Positions 24,248-41,295 are shown, counted from the stretch's first letter. The stretch: 64,000 bases of DNA from Osedax fenrisi (GCA_964019155.1 OZ025244.1:38261045-38325044); one strand, 5' to 3'. Numbers and translations: made by a program. The notes: a model not told the origin generated them from the letters alone.

Positions 24248-24425
24248 AACGGTTTCGAATATCGAATCGAATATTCGAATATTCGAATATTCGATTCTTT
24301 CAAATAGTAAATTTTCGAATTTGACAGATATTCGAAAATGTTGAATACCTAAATCTAATTATTCGAAAATTTCGAATACCTAAATCTAATTATTCGAAAA
24401 TATCGAATGTTTAATATAACTATTC
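24248..24425. repeat. ttcgaa palindrome-rich repeat
   Basis: A dense run of attcgaatattcgaatattc followed by two and a half copies of a 31-base unit around cctaaatctaattattcgaa. It is preceded by agtgttggaaacgg, which resembles a hAT-type transposon end, but I find no matching second end. Confidence 0.6.
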
Positions 24426-24489
24426 CAAAAAAACGATAAAAGGCTGGCATATATAAGAAAATACAATAAACAAATAATTTAATACTATT

Positions 24490-24670
24490 TACCCTAGGCT
24501 ATTTAGACTTATTATAGGAATCCAATGTAATACTGTCATGTAAGGTGATAGGTATGAGTAATAGAGAATGTAGTGATAAGTAGTCAAGTCGGACAGCTGC
24601 ATTTTGTAAAAGGGGTAATGTATGTAGTAAATAATCTGATTTAGGTAGGTGATGAGTGTTTAGTAATGTT
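24490..24670 (-). pseudogene. small LINE relic
   Basis: The minus strand reads THHLPKSDYLLHTLPLLQNAAVRLDYLSLH in pieces across an open stretch. LQNAAVRL is the hallmark of the C-terminal region of many LINE ORF2 proteins. Too short and diverged to classify. Confidence 0.35.
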
Positions 24671-24827
24671 TATTGATATTGAAGATATAATAATGTTAAT
24701 CATATATAATAGAAAATTTACAGATTTAGTTATGTTGAATATTTGATAAATAAATGACAATGAAGTATCTAACATAATTACAATATTACGGGCTAATATA
24801 TATGTAGGTATATAGTCATAGATGATG

Positions 24828-26483
<1,656 letters not shown>

Positions 26484-26489
26484 TACTAC

Positions 26490-27310
26490 TATAGTAGTAG
26501 CAGCAGAAAGAACATAGAATGAATATCAGTATAAAGTATAATACTAAGGAAATAATTACCATATAAAATATAGATATTTGACATAACGTCGACGCTATAT
26601 TATTAAACGTTGGCATAAATAGCAACGGTCGTAATGATTGATGTACAAAATGACTGATGACCGGATTGTTCCTGCGATAACTTATTATTTGTATTTACTG
26701 CGTCCCTATAGGGACTATAGTTACGTTACATTCCTATTGTATTGCGGGCATTGTTAAAGTACAATGGTAATGATTGTCGTTTGTTTGAATATCTACATAT
26801 ATTCGCTATATACTGATACACTAAATGTGATCATATTATTCCGAGAGAGGACGCCTAAACTCGTATGCGCTTATGATATCACGTGGTTCTAAGTGATATA
26901 GAACATACCGATATACATAGAACATTAGCCTGCCCTCTAGAGAGATATATCGTTCGCTCACTTTACTCGCTAGGGCTTTACTCGCTAGGGGGTACTATCT
27001 ATATCGGACGACGTCTATAGTTACCTTAGTTACGTAGTTAGCGGCGAGTAAACAATTCGTTGATATATTCAAGTTTACCCTTTTACACCCGCCTCTACCC
27101 GCGAACCCCATCAGTTTCGTTCTAAACCACAGCCTCGCACCATGTATACGGTTATTGTCTATTATATTATTATAATAGCTTACCAATTATAATAGCTTAT
27201 CTATTGTTTAGGTTTCGATTAATGTGGTTAATAATTCGATAATTTATTTAGTTAATATCAAGTATATTTATGACAATAAAATATAATTAATATATATAGT
27301 ATTTTTAATA
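26490..27310. other. non-repetitive stretch, less AT-rich
   Basis: Richer in G+C than the flanks, with a direct repeat tttactcgctaggg (twice, about 26,960-26,990). A 63-codon minus-strand frame (27,186-26,995) has no recognisable motif. The sequence near 27,110 (cacagcctcgc) weakly resembles segments at 44.71 and 62.31 kb. Confidence 0.4.
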
Positions 27311-27318
27311 CATATACA

Positions 27319-27450
<132 letters not shown>

Positions 27451-27948
27451 TTTATAAATAATAGAGTCCGTATTTTTTTTATATAAAGAAGTGTATATGT
27501 TGAAAGACTGATAATGATAAGTTATAACCGATATCCATTATATATCTATAGTTATAATATATAGCTAAATGATATTATATTCAATGGTAATTATAACTAA
27601 GTACACACATAAATACATACATCTATATATATAGAATTAACTTTGATAAGTCGAATATCATAATACCCTGATCAATATCGTCAAATAATTAGTCCATTGA
27701 TTGGAAATATAATATTTCGATCAACAAATATCGGAATACTTTACCGAAGTCGACTTCCATATAGTGACAATATGTGTATACGGTATGTGTATGGCGATTA
27801 TAAGTGTAGTGATATATAATGAAATGCATACGTCGAGATTATAATTTCGTAATTTACTATGTATATATAATTTATTATCGAATTATTATTATTAATATAT
27901 AATATATGTTTACCATATATCATTACTATATAATACTATATAGTTATA

Positions 27949-27991
<43 letters not shown>

Positions 27992-28127
27992 TGATTCAAA
28001 TGAATCGATTCGGACTGAGATTCGTTAAGATTTTGTTAATTAACTTACATTTTTGCCCTATTTAAAGTATTTAATATTAATTAATATAAAATCATATTAT
28101 TTTTATATTATTTGATAATATAAATAT

Positions 28128-28200
28128 TATGGTTTCGAAACCAACTTGATCCGATTTCGTTAGGTTCGAAACCAACATAAAGTGGTTTTTGAAACCATAT
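28128..28200. repeat. ggtttcgaaacc palindrome cluster
   Basis: ggtttcgaaacc, ggttcgaaacc and ggtttttgaaacc occur within 70 bases, each a palindrome or near-palindrome. No coding content. Confidence 0.6.
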
Positions 28201-28380
28201 CTATAAATTAAGCATACTGGTTTCATATGAATAACTATAGTTATTCATTATATACTATAGTATGTATATAAATACATGTAATAACGTAGAGTTTTCGTAA
28301 ACTGTTTATTAATCAAAAACCTGTATAACAACATAAATGAACATAATAATTATAATAAAAATAATAATAATAGTACCTAC

Positions 28381-28427
28381 CCGATGATACGCAGAACGAA
28401 GGGTGTGTCGGCCTCACCGAGTAGCAT
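28381..28427 (-). CDS. possible short first exon
   Basis: On the minus strand ATG CTA CTC opens MLLGEADTPFVLRII and meets a good donor, ATCGG|gtaggt, after 47 bases. The sequence is far richer in G+C than its neighbours. There is no acceptor or partner exon I can tie it to. Confidence 0.2.
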
Positions 28428-28629
28428 TTATTTTATAGAAAACTAACGAAATGAAATGTACAGACGATACAAAATATAAATTACAAATAAAACAAAAATT
28501 GCCATCGCAATTAACCTATAGTGACACCGACATAATGTTTTTATATAGCTATCCGTTACGTAATGCTAAGTGAATCTAAATGTATCTTACTTTAATCGAT
28601 GTGATTACTAATTTTATTTAAAAACACAT

Positions 28630-28672
<43 letters not shown>

Positions 28673-28679
28673 GAATGGG

Positions 28680-28760
28680 TTATGGGTTCTATAGCTTAGT
28701 TTTACAGTCAAAATCTAGTAAGCGAGATGTAAAGGGTTCGACACCAGGCAGTTCTTGTTT
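28680..28760 (+). other. possible tRNA-derived SINE head
   Basis: The sequence contains ggttcgacacc, an exact match to the RNA polymerase III B-box consensus, about 50 bases after tatagcttagt, a weak A-box. The flanking bases do not pair as a T-stem or acceptor stem, so it is not a functional tRNA. Confidence 0.2.
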
Positions 28761-29189
28761 TTCTCTTGTAGTATTTATCATGAACTTAATAAACATTAAA
28801 TCAAAACGCAAACAAAATGTTACACTATGTTTCGTACTGTCCTAGGACCCTCACAGTTATTTATAATATATGCGAAATATATATTCATTGTAATTCACTA
28901 AATATTATGATTGTGGGAATGTTAACTCGCTGACAATTGAATATAGCGCTTACATAATGATTGGGATCACGCGAGTGGGTTATGTTATATATATACTAAG
29001 ATAGTATATATAGACTAGTTCTATATACTATGCGATATACGAGTATTATCAATAATTATTGAATTATTATTATAATAAGCATCATATATTTAACCTCATA
29101 TAAATTATTATATTTTTGTAAGTGTAAACTATTTCATTATAATATAATGTTGCATAATGAATCATTATTAATGATGCATGCTTTGTTTA

Positions 29190-30190
29190 ATGTCGAGGAT
29201 TATCTTGTTGATCTTCTACTCGAGCATCAGTAGGTGAAACCCTATGTGACAAATACCGCCAGACATCTCTATCTGACATGCTAGTACGTCTCTCTTACTT
29301 CTATAGGAGATTAGTGTATTTTCTTAGCATATCCACATAGTTTAAACGTTGGCGACATATGTTAGTTTTTCATTGTGTAGGTTCCCATAGAATACAGCGG
29401 GTGTGCTGACAGTTCAGGATGCCGTATACAATGTACAGTCTTTTTCATCCTTCTGGATTTAATTTGAGAAGAAACAACAGGTATTTTACCATACACATCT
29501 TTTTTTATGAAGTGTTCCTGTCAAGATATATTTAGGGATTTACGAATCATTAGCGTGTATGTGCCAGTGATTTCTTCTGTTGAACGTTCGATGTACATGA
29601 CTCAGACCCATATATTAGTATATATATAATTTCTACAGCTGCTAAAAAGAGTCTCCTTTTAAGAGGTATACCTTTCCGTTCGTTCCACGCTAGAGCCTTT
29701 CTCACTTTGATGTCCTTTTCTGACGAGCTGATCCAAGAACCAAGGTATTTGAAGTATTTTTCGACTTGTAATGTTTGACCATCAGTTGTTTTTAATACTC
29801 ACGAGTCAAGCAAGTTAAAGACCATTACTTTATTTTTTGCGTTCAGACTCCTTAGCAGTAACTCCCTGGCTTGACTTACAGTATTGGATAATAAGGCTAT
29901 AATATATCATCAGCAAAATCCGTTAAAATATTTTAGAACAGTTGGATAAAATCTTCGACTTCTGCAGGGGACAATGGTAAATCCCAATTCCTCTTCAACT
30001 CCGTTAATTGTTTTTCTTAGTGCATAATCTAGTACTATAATACATAGTTAATGTTATAGAGTATCCCCTTGTAGAACTCCTGACACTATATCAAACTCTT
30101 CGGATATACCATCTGGTGAGTATATTTGTTCTCTAGTATTAGCATAGCTCCCATTTATTTCATTAACAAGCTTATCAGGTATTCCGTATT
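29190..30190 (-). pseudogene. decayed RTE-like LINE
   Basis: Minus strand, several frames. From 30,190: YGIPDKLVNEINGSYANTRE, SGVLQGDTL (RT motif, about 30,080), TDFADDI (the YADD box, about 29,910), SWISSSEKDIKVRKALAW (about 29,720) and RRLFLAAVEII with YGSES (about 29,650). This arrangement is typical of a second RTE-type lineage, distinct from the copy at 2.7-4.6 kb. Several frameshifts. Confidence 0.7.
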
Positions 30191-30196
30191 CTGATA

Positions 30197-30741
30197 TTAT
30201 ATATATATATATATATATATATTATATTACGAAATTATAATTAATATATTTAGTCTTTTCTTAAATATTGTATTTATATATATTCTGAATTTACTCTCTT
30301 ACAATGTGTGCTATATGTTAAATGTATATTCCTATTATTAATCTATAATTATCAATAGATAGTATCTATTAGATACACATATTATACGTGATATATAAGT
30401 ATATTTAATACGAAATAGTTATAATATATTAATACATTAACTAAGCTATATGGTTCCGTATAATATACCTTCAATAATATATATTTAAATAACGATTATT
30501 TTTAATATATTATATTAATTAACTATTTGTAACAATAACTATTTATATTAATAATATTTGTTTTAATATTTTTATATTATAGATATTCTTTATAAAGCAT
30601 TAAAGCTTTTTATATGTATTGGTTCATAAAAAACATTAATTGTGAAAGATTATGATCCCTATAAGCGTTTGTGTGTTAGATAGTTCTTAAATACCCGATA
30701 ACTATTAATGTATATGTGCTTAATATATATATATATATATA

Positions 30742-30786
<45 letters not shown>

Positions 30787-32690
30787 TATCATATTATATA
30801 TTATTTAGATACATTTATCAATGTATGTACATAGAGTATACCCACTTATATAAAATATGAATTAGAAATATATATATAATTAAGTAATTATTTATAAGTG
30901 ATATAAAACTATTGTTTGTAAAAATGCAAATGTTGCTATTTATTCACTAAAATGCTACTTTTTAGTTAATCTAATATGTGATATGTAATAATAAATGTTT
31001 ACAAATATATATATATATATATAATATACTTATTATGCAATGAAAATTGTATAATTTCTCATCAGTATCATTTGTTTCGAACTTGTTTATTAAACGAGAA
31101 ATTCGCATCGGCCAAAACCCCCTCACAATAGGTGTATCGCTTCCATACGATAGTTACAAATAAAGTAAATATTATATATAATAAATTAGTTAAAAATATT
31201 ATAATTGATTAAGTTAAGCTATTCACGTTAACATAAAATAAATATCCTAAATAATAATGGTATATATCTAGTCGATATAAATATATACATTATAAGAATC
31301 CATTATATGAACAGTTCTCACAGTGCCGTATTTAGCCTACAGGCTATGTAAGAACTATGTAATATAGCATTGTATTACGTAACGTTTGTCTAAGTAGTTT
31401 AAGAGATGCCTATAGGCTATATATAGACTATAGGCATTAGGTGTGAAGAATGTTCATCAATCGATGACATAATGTACCATTTATATACTCACCTATAGGT
31501 CATTAGACTAAGTTCAATAAACTATATATAAGGTGTTAACTATTATTTCTTCATCACATATATTATGATAATAATATTCATATATTTATATAATACAATT
31601 AATAAACACAATTATAATTTATATATTTTATATTTTACTAAATATTACATATTTTGTCTAAAAACAATCGATTATACTAAACTATCTACTTGTTTACCAT
31701 TACATGCATGACAGATAAAAGTTAAATGTATCTACCATTTATTACTGTTAATACTGTTAATATACCCTATACCTTACGATATATACGTATACGTACATAC
31801 TATAGTATGTATAGCGTATACGCTATATATATCAGATCAGCGATACTGTAGTAATGTTGATATCACTGTATATGTAAAGGTATATAGGTCTATATATTGA
31901 TACACGTGTGTGTGTGTGCTATTTTATATGCATATTATTTTGAAATCGATATCATTATTTTGAATAATTAATAGAATCATTTTCAAGAAAAAAAATTGAA
32001 TAACTATAGTACTATATAGTATATATAGCTATTTCTACTATATTAGTAAACTATTTGAATTATATATATATATATATATATTATGACTGCCTAAATCACA
32101 CTATATGCAAACCTGTATATTTAATTATAATAATATTATTCACAGACATAATTACGTTAACCTTTATTATTTTATTACCCTTTTTATTTTATTCAAATTA
32201 TGTATATACATTTTATTATATAAAACTTTATTATACGCGTAATTTCACTAACATGTTGAATTTGCCTACTCATTCTATTATTTATAATTATTACTTATAA
32301 GTGCGAATTTGTTTTTATGTACGTATTTTAATAGTGCGTAGAGATATGCATGTAGCTTGTTTGTGATTGACATATATGTATACCCTGTAGGGTATTATCT
32401 TATTGATCATGTGACGATCGTCAATTGACATAATCGATTATGTCAATAAAACATTACAATTTAGGGTTTTAACAACCCAGGGCATGACCAACCCGTATGG
32501 GCTTGACCAACCCGAGACTTATCGCATGGTTTAGTTTGGCAATTACTCAAGGTTCATTACTTGCGCAGCTGCTTGCATATATCTATATCACTTTAAATAT
32601 TATGTTAGTTATGTGACTTCATTATCGATATAAGATATATATATATTATCATATCTCGATTATTACCATTATAATATTACTACTACTACT
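30197..32690. other. AT-rich stretch with several (AT)n tracts
   Basis: (AT)n tracts at 30,197-30,223, 30,722-30,783, 31,005-31,022 and 32,061-32,081; a short GT tract near 31,907. A G+C-richer patch at 31,085-31,150 (cggccaaaaccccctcac) has no convincing exon on either strand. Confidence 0.5.
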
Positions 32691-32691
32691 C

Positions 32692-35144
<2,453 letters not shown>

Positions 35145-35159
35145 TAAGGGTATTATTAG

Positions 35160-35262
35160 TAAAAGCTAAACATAACTTCTGGGTATCCCTCAGATTATTA
35201 TAATAATATTTAGCCAATATTCGGTAAATAAATTCATTCATTCATTCATTCAACGATCTATT
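35160..35262 (+). mobile_element. 3' tail of another LINE, (ATTC)n
   Basis: ccctcagattattataataatatttagcc... leads to aataaattcattcattcattc, a polyadenylation-like aataaa followed by four ATTC units. This is the usual end of a plus-strand LINE. No coding sequence is left; the (TTA)n array replaces it. Confidence 0.45.
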
Positions 35263-36718
35263 AATCACTCTACTGAATAAGTAAAATTCAAAACTATACT
35301 TGAACCATATATACGAACTCAACTTGGATCACGCAAACCTGACTAATGCCCTACATCGTAAGGGAAAATAATCGTAAACGGACAATTTAACAATAAATGG
35401 TCTTAACATTTTATGACTCAATATTTGTATTAAAAAATTACAATATATTAATATAATATGATTATAGATATTATTGTGATTTTAAAATGTTGTTATTTAA
35501 TCTTTTAATAAAATAAATAACGGATGCATCCGTATTCAGTACCCATGCATGCCCGAATACGGATACCCTATGTTACAATACGTACAGTGTACGTCGTACA
35601 CCCTATATACCATTAAATAAACTATATCGTTATTAATTATTAATGAACCAATCAGATAAATTACAATTACATTATTTATAATTAATTTTATGAATAATTT
35701 ATTCTAATTTAATTAGTTAATAATTTATTAATTTTTATTCTTTTTTGAATTAATAATTCAATTTAAGTATCTAAATAATAATATTTTTAGATTTAGCTTT
35801 ATCTGTGGTATTATACCAGACGAGATTTTTTATGAAAATCAGAATAGTTCACACGCTTCGTGCTGATTGGTTATAGGGTGTCCGTATTAGGGATTTATAT
35901 AACCTTTATATATATATGCGTATGACTTAATTAATATTTGATAACAAATACAAAAATTATGTATATAATTTGTAGAGTGCTTTAGTTTTAAATAATATGA
36001 TGTTATATTTTATATCGATACTTTTGTATATTCTTGAGAAGGTTTTAAGTTGACATTTTTTATATAAATTTAAAAACGGTATATAAAAATCAGTTTATTG
36101 GATATATATCTGATATATAAGCTAATATATCAGCAATATTTTGAATAATTAAAAAATAAAAAAATACTTATTTAGACTATTTATATAATTATGAATATTT
36201 TATTCATTAAACATTTTTTTATAGGATTTATGGTTTCTGAGATATCGAGAGTGTCCGTATTCGGTTACTTTCCACTACTGGCATACATAAATGTATTGTA
36301 TACATTATAGATACTCAGATTTCAACTGATACAATAGATACTAATACCAAATACCGACAAAAAAACTGACTACTACAACACATATAAAATACTCTCCTAG
36401 GCTAAACAACTTACTGGTGCAAAGCAGGCTAAATTAAGTGCCTCTTGTTGGAACTGGTGTGGCATACTATTCTCCCTAAAGTTTAAAGACCTATATTCGT
36501 TAGGCCTGAGGAAGCATGATATTACGCTACTCAGTAGTCATGCTATGATAGGCAGTCTAAATATGTATCATAAATACTGCGTCAATGGATTATTGTAAAA
36601 TCCCTAATTATATGGCCCTCCCTTTGCAAACCTATATTTCAAACCGTCATATTTTTATTAATATGTTTTACGTTATTAAATAGGATAACTGGATCTGGTT
36701 ATTAACCAACCATTATCC

Positions 36719-36762
<44 letters not shown>

Positions 36763-37992
36763 GTGTATGTATATGTGTATATATGTATACATAAATATAT
36801 GTATTTAATCAAATATAAATATTATTTATATATAAAATACTATATACAATTACATACATACATTCATTTGAAAAATGTCTCTCTATAGAGATATAGCTCT
36901 ATGGCATATACATGTATTTCTCAATTTATTATACAATCTGAAGATAAATTAGTTTTAATCTTTGGTAATATATCAAATTAAAACTCAATTAATATTAATA
37001 CACGAATGATATCGAACACGTCTGGACACATACATGTCCGATAGTGACCGATAGTGACCTTGTTTGATATTACCTCGTTACTAATACAATTAATAAATTT
37101 ATAAATTTAAAATATTTTAATATGTTAAATTTATTAAAACTCTATTTCAGTAAACATATATTATAAATAATATTCAGCTTCGGTGTAAATGTCGCATAAC
37201 TTCTTAGTTTAAATTATACAATGTTATCAAAACAATGTTATACTATTATTAGTATGATTTAATTTTCTCTTAACAAATTAATGAATCCGTTAAATAATAA
37301 TGCGTTAAATAATATAATATAAATAATTATAATTATTTATAAGAGTGTTTTTAAATAAAGTATTACCTTATAAGATATACCTTGAATTAGTATTCATATT
37401 TGTATATGCAACTATGATATACCTATTATATAAAATATAATAAATATTATTATATATGAAACATATAGACACAAATAGGTATATTCAAGGGAAGTGAAAT
37501 TAGTACACTATTCAGTGAGATTATATAAAATAAAACTATATAAAATAAATATAAAATCCTAAATATTCACAAAAAAGTGCATATATATATTTATAAACAA
37601 TTTAGTATTTAAAATATAATGTTACTCTTTTGATATTCACATTTATATAAATTTCGTAACTATAAACAGGTAACAGTACACTATTACGTAATAGTATTAA
37701 AGTTTATTATAATAACTATAGTTAACAAATAGCTAAGTTTTAACGTTATAAGTATATATGTGTTACTTATTTATAAATACATATAGGTATATATATATTA
37801 TATTATTATATTATATATTATAATCTATAGTTTATATTTATAATCTTATTTATTTCCATTTATTTATATTATATTATTATATTATAATCTATAGTTTATA
37901 TTAATATATTAATAGTTTTATTTATTTACATTTATTTATTATGTTATTGAATAGTTAATTAAACATAAAAATAATCAATTAATTCTTTACAG
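35263..37992. other. AT-rich stretch upstream of the EB/EGF-like gene
   Basis: No supported gene. The phrase tccgtatt(c/a)gg occurs at 35,530-35,580 (both orientations), 35,880 and 36,250 and may mark a small inverted-repeat element at about 35,559-35,900. (AT)n at 36,722-36,756. The start codon exon of the EB/EGF-like gene should lie in this stretch but I cannot place it. Confidence 0.4.
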
Positions 37993-38035
37993 TTGGCAGT
38001 ACTCGCTTTATGTTGCTTATTTTCATATTCTCAAG
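37993..38035 (+). CDS. EB/EGF-like secreted protein, signal-peptide exon
   Basis: The acceptor aattctttacag precedes a 43-base exon encoding LAVLALCCLFSYSQ, followed by the donor TCAAG|gttaat. This is the hydrophobic core and cleavage region of a signal peptide. The exon begins in phase 0 and ends in phase 1 (one extra g). The next exon (39,038) begins with two bases, aa, which complete a Glu codon. An upstream exon must carry the ATG; I did not find it with confidence. The protein would be secreted or a type I membrane protein. Confidence 0.65.
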
Positions 38036-38066
38036 GTTAATATTAAAACTTTTAGTGAACTTCATA

Positions 38067-38067
38067 A

Positions 38068-38099
<32 letters not shown>
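38067..38099. repeat. (AT)n microsatellite in intron
   Basis: About 32 bases of alternating AT shortly after the signal-peptide exon. Confidence 0.9.
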
Positions 38100-38101
<2 letters not shown>

Positions 38102-39037
38102 GAATAGATAATAATAGAATCATATTTGCTTTTTTTTCTTTATTTACCAATATGATTCATCACAAGGCATGTGTCTTTAAGAGTTTTTTTCCACCCAAAT
38201 ATGGTCACAAAGATATGCGTAGATATGTTTTAAAAATGTTCAGGGAAAATGGTGTCTATATCCATGCGTAATGTACACTGACATTGTGGTTTTATAGCAT
38301 GGACAGTTGGTCAGCTAGACAGATGGACACTATATATTGGAAATTCTACCATTGCATCTATATACAACTATAGTATATACTATCTACGTAATATATCAAC
38401 TTAGGGGCGTGGTTAGCCTGTAAATCTTCACAGATTAGAATCTACGACAACAATGTTATTGTGTCTTAGAAGTATGACGTAACACACGTCGATGTAACGT
38501 AGTAGATAGCGACCGCCACGCGAACACTTCCTTTACTAACTAACAATCTTTTATCGCGGCTCTAGCTTACTAACTTTCCTGCTACAAAAAGAACACCCTA
38601 ATCTAAACTCTGCATGTTACATCGCGATACCACGTGTTCACTGAAGCGTGACGTCGTATATATCTCACTCTCCAACTATCACTCTATATATCTTAATCCA
38701 TATCTCTCTCTTTATCTCACTGTGTATTTCTCTCCCTCTCTCTTGGGGGACATGCACTATAACCGGCTATTTCAAAATGGGTGGGACTATGGGCGTGGTT
38801 ATAGCTAAAATACTGTAAACGCTAATTCGATTATATAATATTGTAGATAGTTTTTTATATAGTTATTTTATTTTAGTTGCACTTGTTAATTCGATTATAT
38901 AATAGTTACAAATATTATAGTTATTTTATTTGCATGCGTGACTCGAGTTCTCTCTCCCTCTCGCCCCATCCATCTTTATCTCTCTAAAAGAGGCGTAACT
39001 CGCTCTAAACCACGCCCACCCACTTGATCAGCTATAG

Positions 39038-39144
39038 AACCTTCATTCACGTACGAGAACGGTAATGGTCTCAACAATAACTGCACCAAGAACAGGGATT
39101 GTTATTACGAGGGTGGTTACTGTATTAGATTCGACCAGTGCAAG
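39038..39144 (+). CDS. EB/EGF-like secreted protein, exon with first Cys module
   Basis: A 107-base exon between tgatcagctatag (ends 39,037) and the donor TGCAAG|gttagc. After two phase bases it reads 35 codons: PSFTYENGNGLNNNCTKN, then RDCYYEGGYCIRFDQCK. Four cysteines in C-x5-C-x6-C-x5-C spacing form the first half of a disulfide-rich module. It ends in phase 0. The upstream phase (1) and downstream phase (0) both match neighbouring exons. Glycine-, asparagine- and tyrosine-rich. The exon is in an island clearly richer in G+C than its surroundings. Confidence 0.8.
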
Positions 39145-39244
39145 GTTAGCTTATGACCTTGAGAAGTTACGTCATGAGTACTCGACTTGTGGGTGCTAGA
39201 TAATGATGCAATAACGGGCATGATACTATGTAGTCCACATGTAC

Positions 39245-39289
<45 letters not shown>
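39245..39289. repeat. (AT)n microsatellite in intron
   Basis: Alternating AT just left of the hairpin MITE. Another tract at 39,613-39,645 lies to its right. Confidence 0.9.
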
Positions 39290-39290
<1 letters not shown>

Positions 39291-39303
39291 ACCTATTTAT
39301 CTA

Positions 39304-39552
39304 AGGGTGTGTTTTTGGTCAACCACAGGTGTAACAACCACAGGTGGAACAACCACAGGTGTACGAGAAATTCGTATTCACTGCATGTAAAAATCCAAAT
39401 GTTACAAAACACATCTGGTTTGTACAGTTGGATTTTTACATGCAGTGAATACGAATTTCTCGTACACCTGTGGTTGTTCCACCTGTGGTTGTTCTACCTG
39501 TGGTTATTACACCTGTGGTTGTTACACCTGTGGTTGACCAAAAACACACCCT
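39304..39552. mobile_element. 249-bp hairpin MITE with internal caaccacaggtg repeats
   Basis: Left arm agggtgtgtttttggtcaac and its inverted match on the right are flanked by TA on both sides (39,302-03 and 39,553-54), a Tc1/mariner-type target duplication. The arms are about 110 bp, almost identical, with only some 30 unpaired bases at the centre, so the element folds into one long hairpin. Each arm contains a 15-bp tandem unit, caaccacaggtgtaa and variants: three copies on the left, five on the right. The arms also share tacgagaaattcgtattcac. It lies in an intron of the EB/EGF-like gene. Confidence 0.9.
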
Positions 39553-39609
39553 TAAATTAACTAAGGTATAAGGTACTAAGGCAGTAAACATTACTATACT
39601 AACTAATAA

Positions 39610-39647
<38 letters not shown>

Positions 39648-39981
39648 GGTTCAATATCTATATGACGTAGTACAAATAGTGTACGGAACATAACAATAGA
39701 TCTTACATTAATATTTATAAGTAATATTATATAATTTAGTATAAAAATAATCGCATCTCGTTAAAATATGGATACCCTAATATGAGAACGATTTCAAAAG
39801 GACAATAGAGACAATATGTTATAACTAAAAAACTCCATATAAGATCGTGGACTGGATGAAAGTACTCCATCAAATATAAATAACAAAATAACAATATATA
39901 CATAGCACGCGTGCTATATATATTGTTATTTTACGAATTTTCAAAGTATTGTTACATAATAAAGCATGTTACAATATATAA

Positions 39982-39983
39982 TA

Positions 39984-40031
<48 letters not shown>
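39982..40031. repeat. (AT)n microsatellite
   Basis: About 50 bases of nearly pure AT in the same intron. Confidence 0.9.
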
Positions 40032-40038
<7 letters not shown>

Positions 40039-40089
40039 GATTGAAAATGGGCCAATTGATTTATCATATTTCTCGAATATTTTTCATAT

Positions 40090-40470
40090 ATAGTATAAAA
40101 ACTCTCCCTAACCATCCACAAAGCTATTCACCACAATTCCCCTGACTACCTTGCCTCCCTTCTACATCTACAAATACCAATTACAACACTACAGACCCGT
40201 TCCTCCAACACCTTTATCCTTACCACTCCCCATTTTTACAAACTTCATTCTTCAAATATACGCTCCTTTGCCCTCTCTGACCCATACTACTGTAACTCCC
40301 TACCCAAACACCTACGAATAAACTCATAAACTCCCTCCTTTAAACACCACCTCAAGACTCATTACTTCTCCCTTGCCTTCCCTCCCACTCAATAATTTCC
40401 CTCCCGCGGACGGCCGATTGCTCACGCACTTGCAGTCCATAAACCAAAAAAAAGTAAAAGTAAAGTATAT
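40090..40470 (+). pseudogene. CR1/L2-type LINE 3' end, same family as 1-960
   Basis: The plus strand encodes IHHNSPDYLASLLHLQIP, RSSNTFILTTPHFYKLHS and CNSLPKHLRINS followed by a stop, closely matching AIHHDSPDYLASLLKLKLP of the copy at the start of the window. The 3' UTR shares ggacggccgattgct and ttgcagtcc. The tail is aaaaaaaagtaaaagtaaag. It is inserted in the intron between the 39.0-kb and 40.7-kb exons of the EB/EGF-like gene, in sense orientation. Confidence 0.85.
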
Positions 40471-40735
40471 ATATGGTTGTTATTTACAAAATAATTCTTA
40501 TTTCAATACTATAAATTAAATTATTATTGAAATGTACGTAACTTTTTATATATGATAGTGATATATTTTTCAAATTTAAATAAATATAAACTAAAAATAG
40601 AATTCTAAATACATAGTGTGCAGCACAGATGGCAGCACAAGTGTTCATTAATTTCACAGATTCATTAGATTGACATATCTTTACTTCGCAGAAACTTTGT
40701 TATCGTCTTATTATAATACGAAATACATTCGCTAG

Positions 40736-40796
40736 GTGGGCTACTGTGGATGTGCTTCCGGTTATTATGAAGATGACAAACACTTGTGCCTTAAAA
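40736..40796 (+). CDS. EB/EGF-like secreted protein, exon closing module 1
   Basis: A 61-base exon after acattcgctag, read in phase 0 as VGYCGCASGYYEDDKHLCLK plus one base, followed by the donor AAAA|gttggt. The Cys-x-Cys-x-x-Gly-Tyr block and a last cysteine ten residues on are the end signature of EGF/EB-type modules, completing the four cysteines of the previous exon. A stronger-looking acceptor at 40,691 (ttacttcgcag) would shift the frame, so I prefer 40,735. The single trailing a joins the tg of the next exon to give ATG (Met). Confidence 0.75.
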
Positions 40797-41186
40797 GTTG
40801 GTACACATTATTATTACATTATATGTTGAATAATACCTTTTATCTTGTAATGTAATATGTAATATTTTACATATATTTTGTATATTTATAATGGTATATT
40901 GGGTGAATATTATAGTTATTTGTATATATATATATATATATATATCAATTTATCAAGTATATGAAAACTCTTTGTTACTATCACATACGATAATAATAAA
41001 TTATAGATACATATTCGATGTAAATAAATAAATATTTGCTAGATGTAATTGTTGTTTATCTACGTATTGTAAATGTACCTATAGGTATATGTACCTACTA
41101 CATCTCTCATTATAGTGGGGGTGCGATTGCCCACAAAATACCCCTTAAAATGCACAACCTTAGAATACGTGTTTCTCCGCATACAG

Positions 41187-41295
41187 TGAAGAGACTGGGA
41201 GACCGGTGCGACCTCGACAAGGACATGTGCATGGGACAAAGCAGGTGTCACGGGGTCTGTAGTTGCGATAACGGATACGAGGAGAGTGACGACAG
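41187..41295 (+). CDS. EB/EGF-like secreted protein, exon with module 2
   Basis: The acceptor gtttctccgcatacag ends at 41,186. After two phase bases the exon reads KRLGDRCDLDKDMCMGQSRC then HGVCSCDNGYEESDD, and ends with two bases before the donor GACAG|gtctct. The cysteine order C-x6-C-x5-C-x3-C-x-C, then Gly-Tyr, closely follows the EB module (a small extracellular domain, Pfam EB family), with the last cysteine supplied by the next exon. Phases match on both sides. Confidence 0.85.

Noticed and set aside
24240..24260. hAT transposon end at agtgttggaaacgg
   Set aside because: No inverted partner or 8-bp target duplication found.
28680..28760. A tRNA gene
   Set aside because: The B-box-like word is exact, but the T-stem, anticodon stem and acceptor stem do not form. 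At most a decayed SINE head.
35559..35900. A MITE with tccgtattcgg ends
   Set aside because: The inverted words match over about 20 bases with several mismatches, no target duplication is visible, and a third copy lies outside. Not enough to call an element.
38614..38808. 64-residue frame as an extra exon of the EB/EGF-like gene
   Set aside because: It has two cysteines near its start but a TAA lies just upstream without an acceptor between, and it runs into tctctctc low-complexity sequence.
39309..39560. 83-residue frame with repeated LHLWL words
   Set aside because: It is the translation of the hairpin MITE and its 15-bp tandem units.
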